A DNA stretch of 64,000 nucleotides from a virus. Shown here piece after piece: positions 61,101 through 64,000 of the stretch. The notes below the pieces were generated by a model, which searched no databases, was not told the origin of the DNA, and saw only the letters and a program-made list of their open reading frames with translations. The first letter of the stretch is position 1. The number at the start of each line of letters is the position of its first letter. The translations under genes and the position numbers were made by a program. Location of the stretch: the IMG/VR virus record IMGVR_UViG_3300020578_000065, positions 1-64,000 of that record. The stretch is one strand, 5' to 3'.

Positions 61101-64000
61101 GACGAATTCATTACTCCTCAGTTAGTTTACGGCCCACTTGTACAAAATAATAATAATCAATTCGATAAAACTAGTAGTGAGTGGCAAAACGATATTTACA
61201 ACGAATGGTACAATAATTGGGGCTTGATGTTAAGCAGTTCCTATCAGTCTCCAAGTTATACAGACTACCTAACTGAAAATGAAAAACTAGAAGAAACTAT
61301 ATATAGTGCAAACTATTTTATGACTACTCTACAAACATATTTGCCAATAACATCTACTACAGCAATTATGAAAAATGTTAGTGGTTTTCCGGTAACAGGT
61401 ACATTTAGAATTGAGGAAGAACTCATTACCTATGCTGGAATTGATCGTGCAAGAAATTTATTAACAGGATTAACAAGAGGCGTAGAGGGTACAACTAAAA
61501 CCGTACATTTGCCTAACTCAGAAGTTTATATGGAATTGCCGCCTATTATCGTAATTGACAGCGGTAGTCAATATAATGAGTTCACACCAAAAGTAACTGC
61601 TGTTGTTGATGAATTGATATATAGTGCACCAAGAAAACCTGCAGTACTTCAAGCAGTAATGGCCCTAGATAAAGTTATTAATATTGAAGTTTTGGATCCA
61701 GGATCTGGCTTCGAAACTAAGCCAGAAATAGTTATTGAACCATCTATAAAAATAGTCTTTAATAGCACAGCAGTAGACAATAATACTAATACTATTTCAA
61801 TTAGTGGTTTCACATTAAAAACAGGCGATAGTATAAAATATATTGCTGGATTCATAACTGTTGACGCTACAAATATTGTCCCGTCACAAATTTATACAAT
61901 CCAAACTATAGGCACTACAAATTTCACATTAATGGGCGCACCAAATAATCTAGTTGGAACAAAATTTATAGCAACTAGAGTTGGTACAGGCACAGGCACA
62001 TTAAAACAAAGCGTTCCAATTGATTATCTTGTAGACAATCAATGGTATTATGTTAGATTAATTGATAATATTCCTAATCCTATAGTAGCATTGTATGCCT
62101 CATACGCAGAAGCAGTACAGGATAAAAACAAGATTCCAATACAAGTATCAACTACAAATGTTGAAAATCAACTATGGTTAGGTGCAAGAGCATTAGCGGT
62201 CACAACAGCACAACCTGTTCGTGAAAATATTGTATCAATTAAATTTGATAGAAATAGTTTTGATAGTAAAGTCACTGATTGGGCTAAAGATAGGTTTTAT
62301 GGTAGTTTCTTTGCAGGCGATTACGAAAGTCAAAGTGCTTCAAGTTGGTCACTAAAACTACAGTCAACACAGCCTGATATCAACTCAGTTTTAACATCAT
62401 CACAAGGCTTTGTATTCCCAATTTACAATGCAACTAGAGAAAGTGAAGTAATACAGTCAACATTTGAACGTAGCGTCGAAAGTTTTATAGGCTCTACAAT
62501 TACTTTAAAACTAAATGCCCCTTTATCTTCAACCACTTCTGGATCAACAATAGGCTTTTATGTTGGTATGCCAATTAAATTCAATGGTAATATTTCTATT
62601 ACCGGGTTACAAAATAATACCTATTACTATGTTAAAACAATATTAAATGAGACTGACTTTACAATCAGCGCAGAGCCAAATGGTACAGTTATTTCATTTC
62701 CAATTAATTTGATTCCTACAGCAACAGTAGCATGTTATACAGGGGACGTTGTATATGGCACTCAAATTACTACAAATTATGATGGTATAAGAAAAGTTAC
62801 AAAAAGCAGCAGTACAAATAATGCTTATACAATACCTGTAACTGCATTGGGCACCGGGGGTACACAACATATGTATATTGGTGCTCCAGTTATGTTTACA
62901 CTTGATTTATTTGGCGGTGTAAGACAGAATCAGGTATATTATGTAACCACAGTTATCGACAGCGAGAACTTCACTATAAGTGAAAATTCTACTCCATCAA
63001 CATATTCTTTATTATCAGCATCATCAACAACAAATGAAATTCAATTAAATGTAGTGTCTGGCTTGAATATTGGCGATCCAATTATTGTTAATAGCATGAG
63101 TATTGATGGTGTCTCAGTCCTTGACTTTGGTAATATTATTGCAGGAACAGTTTACTATATCTATGATATAGATGTACTAAATTCTGTCATAAAATTAACT
63201 ACTGTTAAGAATGGTACAACAGAGTTAAGTTTAGATGATGTTTCAGAGGGAACAGGAACGTCAGCACTACTTACTTCACAAGTTGATGTCGTACAGTTAG
63301 ATAATTATACCAATGGCGATATGACTATGAACTTAGGTCTACCAGTAAGTCCTGGACAAGTCAATGGTCAAGCATTTACATTCTATGAAACAGGTGCTGT
63401 ATATGGGCCATTAGAACCAGATTTATTATTAAATGTAATTCAACGTAATATTGTGCAAAGCGTGGATACTAGCGACATTTTAGCATTTAGTGAGTTGGGC
63501 GCTGGATTAACTGATGTGTACGTAAATATGCCATTTACACTTAACAAAAACATAGGTGGTTTAATCAAAAATGATGTGTATTATGTAAAATCGCAGAATA
63601 CTATTAACGTATCTTGCAGTAGTAGTGGCAGTGGCACAATAATTAATTGTACAAGTACTAGTTTAATATACGATAAAATGCCAATAGTATTTCAACCAGA
63701 TCCCAATGGGGCTGAGCCAAAAGTATTTGGAACTATTATACAAGGACAAACTTATTATGTAAGAACAATAGGCATTGCTCCTTATACTAGTTTCCGTATT
63801 GCAAATTATCCTAACGGTACTCCTATTAATATAGGTAATGATTCAGGTAATATGCTAGGTATAGGCCCAGATTACATTACTGTAAGCAGCACATTAGGTG
63901 GCTCAACATTAACTTTATCTAGCCAAGCATTAAATGTTGTACTAACACAACATACAGACTTTGAAACAGATACTCCAACGTTTACTGTACAATCGTTCTT
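49164..64000 (+). CDS. Giant tail/baseplate structural protein, 3' end outside window
   Basis: The frame is open from the ATG at 49164 to the window edge: at least 4,945 codons. The N-terminus MARIRTLNFLPEIFHTPTNQ and SKFGYGINANDRYITEPTK is one I recall from giant virion genes of aquatic T4-like phages. About residues 2580-3270 hold seven FG-GAP-like repeats (SYGYSVAYND, SFGQTIAYNN, SWGESLAISN, NFGKSIACDY, AFGTSVDITS, QFGSVVKFDE, LYGSALAFTD), a probable seven-bladed propeller. At about 4080-4115 is FRIEEELITYAG with LTRGVEGT, as in tail proteins. Six GTT[DN]-to-TGTGT modules and several YYV-FTIS modules are inserted. It lies one base after gp6, where T4 has gp7/gp8. Likely a wedge-periphery or adhesion protein. 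Confidence 0.85.
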   Translation, partial: MARIRTLNFLPEIFHTPTNQQFLSATLDQIVNNSDQRRIQGYVGSKFGYGINANDRYITEPTKIRTDYQLTPSIIFTKKDEMAAKDFITYPGLIDALKLQGGVTENNSKLFESQIYSWDPFIDLDKIINFNQYYWAPEGLPAVEIATNVVYNNTDYVVKSESNNYNIRSLETATGEENPTLTLLRGGTYRFIVDQDSGFFIQTQPGTSGTSATQPNRSTRLTQDNGVINNGARAGAVIFEVPQVTAQDNLVFTNQVDVDLVSNLNFQDINGKLLQDVENIDGVTDLEGRTILFYNNTTDEKAFTDGFFAESNYDINIGLINEADPDEIFNPSDNFASTTPLTIVVTNTLASTNRLIVDTTNLPQNDIKNVLQVNNVITFPNSVFGGINQYNGALNNVIYYVKEIIDANKFTISQSINGPEVTLTTASGSMNATVNQGLNEEGFYSFVNNYFYIVTYVENIDDPVNPIIRLKPYQLINENTQITALYGTEYIGLDFYKDLTGSIKEVPNITANLNTLYYQDASNPNKVGILRIIENNIGNNLNVETDILGKKNFQITVPNQQVVIFTNGLKVSFSGDVTPISYLEGEYYVQGVGTEKGIELIDLKETVTPEAYTFENPIPYDIFPWDIGAYSGSNSIPINKDYITIARNAINKNGWSRSNRWFHSSVIDATAKYNNNPEILNEYAVEKNKANRPIIEFYPNLKLFNQGTLGKTPVDFIDRRTSDAFSIVNGQVNYYPDVKIFTGYNATIQASPGYSGTDNVNSTDLIVGEIYEIVSVGTTDWIACGAESNTAGISFTASAIGAGTGTAKALSYTYALVPQSSVKTSQSDGSIIAATFTLTQYISDLGNYENPTPLSGILPTNAIISSISDITISSTKYFKLQISWAKNDPIESAYTNRSLIANPFLQDFDNTNYNLFNGARIIFAADTNAEVRDKIYVVNLSPITVGGKPIISLVEASDGAIKDNEQTVITRGYFNTGKTYRFTDENYGAWILAQFKYDTNQEPLFDVFDKIGQSLSNQEIYEGSNFAGSKLFAYAKGTGTDDPVLGFPLAYSSLTNVGDIKFDVAFNSQRFDYVNNLTNLPANEPINLGFVRNYETRSLFERLTGWVPAIAPSVQYQNFEFDFFSENPNRIFQIDVPVNDQKPDSWPVAFVYINNIPVEKSDYIYAVENGKTNFFIDVKSLTNTKVQIQVLSDKVSSSGYYSIPINLNNNPFNTDIKEVNIGDIRRQYTSIFYNNNTIKGEIFGNNNFQDLGDLIYWGDKIIQNSASLVAPGTFNRTENNNLFNALLYNSREYIKFKTLLVDTVNNTDYPQRYTPAVILDDALDQITSSKSQEQSFFWSDMVPSKSPFITNTYTIKNNIETSFYDLSKIYNYTKANYDGVLVYLQRKAGVINNVSQLMKDVDYTISTDSPSLTITKDLLKGDTIIINEYNQTYGSYVPNTPTKLGMYPATKPAVIYDKSYQNFTYFIVGHDGSYNKLYGNYDPVTNTLQDYRDQVLFEFENRVYNNLKLEGLISPVQQFDYIPGFFRSEVNNLTNLNYEQWISMYSLTFLDWIGQNRLNYKTQVFNRSSPWTYNYRDSLNKVNKSLVTQGDWRGLYQYFYDTTTPNTTPWEMLGYANKPNWWEERYGPAPYTSNNQQLWQDLEAGYDYGSPILDSKDLIIGKKYRIITLGTTDWNIVAGTSGVAYNVNDDITIVNQYLGTGTANSIITFAARPGLSEILPVNAAGQLLNPIECLLSNYDGNIFKRDWIIGDNAAVELSYRRSSSYPFDCLRIFALSNPAKFYNLCIDLDDYRYNIEFNQYLVDDRKHLIYDDIKIYGNGTAKTSYLNWIVDYQKQQGIKATQNIEDLLYNLDVRLTYRMAGFSDKTLLKFFVEKSNPSATNTSLLIPDASYQVLLYENQPSDKIIFTSVIIQKTKNGFKVYGNSQKNAYFTTLAPDINSQPLQIIVEGLEVNVYSSSLNEYEYVPYGTEFYNVQDVAQFMLNYGAYTISLGAKYETQLNGIEINWETMVAEFLYWAQIGWVIGATLNCNPAALSLEIDKESHVVQPLTLYKENFVLNQNLFPIQLSNLSIVRDGTNFKVTCLNEGEIVSYGEFNLSNMEHGIVFDNITEFQDIIYNLTTGVRQNRIYTIGSKSAEWNGFLYIAGFIYNQDNIKEWNKNTKYTKGNIVEYKNRYYSATKVIQPAESFQETEWIVTDYNEIQKGLLPNSATRSYESTLYYNSNNANLENEADLLSFSLIGFRPRSYMKAADLTDITQVNVFKNLIKNKGTKNAIDAFKGANLPQGGIQYDLYENWAILSGKFGGSLSENFIEIRLNENKMVGNPGTVSLTTGDFTPGMQQYVPLNKIFNYSQPITNVNVLPTKPYSPNMVYPDAGYVNFNDVKMSSYFYSDLPNAINKQGDVVPIENVYVRDYIWLADYLGSWKVCTPDILINNYNKSSPAPVIINLTTNPNGTATLTFNNAHGLEKFDLIIIINFDTSVNGYYTVSEIINPTQILINFVTTEGLIISGEGTCLKLINQRVSNPTKILNLPLLSSEFTQNTVWVDENDDGAWAVYRKSLNYKRVKELEIEGSTSYGYSVAYNDNFGYLVGDPGDVDNTDDITPGNVYRYTGPLDNLLLLETFNTGERSFGQTIAYNNNTIVISQPTATTDKKVFVYVYNSNNSLTEDLLLTQEIEPPTTVDSWGESLAISNDGNYIFILNNEDALSNNKEIYAYKRQNINLSAEYLTADETYIITSVGTTDFAAISTTTTTTENKVGQIFVATGAGTGTGTVTQISYKFAGIISDIDSTVGDNFGKSIACDYYADTIVVGAPNSDYTSLTTTKSDWGRAVVYNRISQNIEVQSNSVGENAQVFTLFVDPSPDTVTVNLLNTYSNNAMELSSTTDISVNDPIVFLGSGLAATNIITAKTYYVAELIAGNKIKIKTSRSTTDVSTLIEKLSIPEGTATATPQFLHVDVTVNGISVQDNNYALVDTTLYYSTYLNAGDIINISQNTFVKVQTLTSTNTPKTGVAFGTSVDITSFGTEIIVGAPFELQDGNEGGVYRFTDAGGEYGMIIGSEEVNLTTNQSILLNGYMVNLLDGSNAADVAQTINSAKITNVQAASTDQNKLIISLRNMSIAAANHELELTVSSIDTLNELGITIYPNTQLISCPHSETQTQFGSVVKFDESNNSFVASAPTGTRFAATTFDFIDDENQDNDTVFDNNATRWIDTFRNAGAVYMFDYIAKYDETVTEPGAYVYAQSVNSNSLSYGTQPLYGSALAFTDNTVLVGTPYYKPESVDGQVVIFDNTTGQTDWAVYRKSCDIVDINRINNIQLFSAETNNSLLNLDYIDPLAGKIFGAVRQNIDYVCNLDPASYNNISNNTNVIWGDNNVGKLWLDTSNMRFVNYHQNDPVYNATYWGTLFPGSDPAIYTWVVSVDPPTQYTGVGVPKDFNKFSIQTFIDQSGTVTLCYYFWVRFTNVIVPNSGKTLSDTVMESYLLNPLQSGISYFAPLLPNSYAIYNAQQSIKNTDTILHIGYKSTTSESIPHQEFNLVRSNFADDFLPGLPNTQYPHPTYLYDRMLDSMAGVDEEGSTVPNPYLPRAVQSGVLVRPRQSFFYNRYTALKNYIQYANTIMAQYPLVEIRPDATFFYKENKPIFDIVTGLLIVKDLTYNIVTLGNTTWSTIGATLVSAGDFVIGKTYIINTISNTDYTLIGANTNSVGVKFIATGTGNGNGTGTAYEITFTATANGNGDGTASTLTFDEGELYKTSDYVTRIDWWAEGFDNNTKPAFQVQLYSDLLRLENIDINTIARVIKGGNNTRETYIYVIETLDDNTQIERWKRIGLEKGTYEISKEIYDYDLGKYGYGGNFYDTDSFDDFPSNETRWIIRCLNEQIFTNELLIHRNKALILLFEYIVSETNESQNYLPWLNKTSLVDVKHTVRELLPTEKFRTDSDEFLSGYFNEVKPYHVVIKEFLLNYTKLDVYPGTLTDFDLPASYNTTQDEFITPQLVYGPLVQNNNNQFDKTSSEWQNDIYNEWYNNWGLMLSSSYQSPSYTDYLTENEKLEETIYSANYFMTTLQTYLPITSTTAIMKNVSGFPVTGTFRIEEELITYAGIDRARNLLTGLTRGVEGTTKTVHLPNSEVYMELPPIIVIDSGSQYNEFTPKVTAVVDELIYSAPRKPAVLQAVMALDKVINIEVLDPGSGFETKPEIVIEPSIKIVFNSTAVDNNTNTISISGFTLKTGDSIKYIAGFITVDATNIVPSQIYTIQTIGTTNFTLMGAPNNLVGTKFIATRVGTGTGTLKQSVPIDYLVDNQWYYVRLIDNIPNPIVALYASYAEAVQDKNKIPIQVSTTNVENQLWLGARALAVTTAQPVRENIVSIKFDRNSFDSKVTDWAKDRFYGSFFAGDYESQSASSWSLKLQSTQPDINSVLTSSQGFVFPIYNATRESEVIQSTFERSVESFIGSTITLKLNAPLSSTTSGSTIGFYVGMPIKFNGNISITGLQNNTYYYVKTILNETDFTISAEPNGTVISFPINLIPTATVACYTGDVVYGTQITTNYDGIRKVTKSSSTNNAYTIPVTALGTGGTQHMYIGAPVMFTLDLFGGVRQNQVYYVTTVIDSENFTISENSTPSTYSLLSASSTTNEIQLNVVSGLNIGDPIIVNSMSIDGVSVLDFGNIIAGTVYYIYDIDVLNSVIKLTTVKNGTTELSLDDVSEGTGTSALLTSQVDVVQLDNYTNGDMTMNLGLPVSPGQVNGQAFTFYETGAVYGPLEPDLLLNVIQRNIVQSVDTSDILAFSELGAGLTDVYVNMPFTLNKNIGGLIKNDVYYVKSQNTINVSCSSSGSGTIINCTSTSLIYDKMPIVFQPDPNGAEPKVFGTIIQGQTYYVRTIGIAPYTSFRIANYPNGTPINIGNDSGNMLGIGPDYITVSSTLGGSTLTLSSQALNVVLTQHTDFETDTPTFTVQSF
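56890..59080 (+). repeat. Seven FG-GAP-like repeats in the giant tail gene
   Basis: Repeat cores begin near 56,880, 57,036, 57,205, 57,537, 58,190, 58,632 and 58,922. Each has an FG/YG-x-S/A-hydrophobic strand followed in most copies by a VGAP/VGDP/VGTP-type turn. Spacing is irregular because other modules are inserted. Typical of integrin-alpha-type beta-propellers. Confidence 0.7.

Noticed and set aside
49164-64000. Several separate genes in the last 15 kb
   Set aside because: Frame checks at several points, including the window end, show one continuous frame, and no start signals or promoters interrupt it.

Overview
This window is part of a T4-like (Straboviridae-type architecture) contractile-tailed phage genome, AT-rich and with very short intergenic gaps. 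The diagnostic set is gp20 portal, gp21 protease, gp22 scaffold, gp23 major capsid protein, gp25, gp5, gp53 and gp6 baseplate proteins, gp46/gp47, gp44 clamp loader, gp31-like co-chaperonin and the gp55 late sigma factor. The sequence style, with collagen-like linkers, PhoH, giant tail genes and many small conserved unknowns, resembles uncultured aquatic T4-like phages. The host is not identifiable, but a c-type cytochrome gene implies a Gram-negative respiring bacterium with a c-heme maturation pathway. No tRNA, insertion sequence, integrase or CRISPR array is visible.

Layout. 1-10,783 (minus strand): an accessory block with a partial unknown gene, a membrane-anchored cytochrome c5-like protein, a GT-A glycosyltransferase, an 885-aa protein that joins three different nucleotidyl-transfer folds, several unknowns, ClpA, a DnaJ-like protein and a small two-helix membrane protein. 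10,935-11,705 (plus): PhoH. 11,702-14,972 (minus): replication/host-takeover cluster with gp44, gp31-like, a DnaE-like fragment and unknowns. 14,976-20,077 (minus): virion surface/tail-fibre-like proteins. 20,162-26,122 (minus): head module gp23-22-21-core-gp20. 26,148-29,822 (minus): tape measure with an internal M15-type peptidase motif. 29,890-30,938 (plus): gp26-like protein followed by a -1 frameshift extension. 30,939-31,345: a gap rich in hairpins. 31,346-36,864 (minus): nuclease, glycosyltransferase, gp46, gp47, gp55. 37,004-64,000 (plus): tail/baseplate operon ending in a gene of at least 4,945 codons that runs off the window.

Regulation. A T4-type late element (TATAAATA or GATAAATA) recurs before late genes, matching the gp55 gene found here. 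The copies fall into two geometries: 17-21 nt before a start codon that has a Shine-Dalgarno sequence, or 4-5 nt before a start codon that has none, which would place +1 on or next to the A of ATG and give leaderless mRNAs. Consensus sigma70-type promoters precede gp55 and the DnaE-like gene.

Most interesting points: (1) a textbook -1 frameshift signal (T TTT TTC, a stop 3 nt later and a 7-bp stem) joining the gp26-like gene to a downstream frame beside the tape measure gene; (2) the tri-nucleotidyltransferase fusion; (3) a phage cytochrome c whose ribosome-binding site lies in the loop of a perfect 11-bp hairpin; (4) predicted leaderless late transcripts; (5) a ClpA with the ClpP-docking loop next to a DnaJ; (6) a peptidase domain in the tape measure while the gp5 spike lacks lysozyme; (7) a giant tail gene with a seven-repeat FG-GAP-like propeller and modules shared with another virion gene. 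All assignments come from reading motifs and remembered family patterns; no database search was run.
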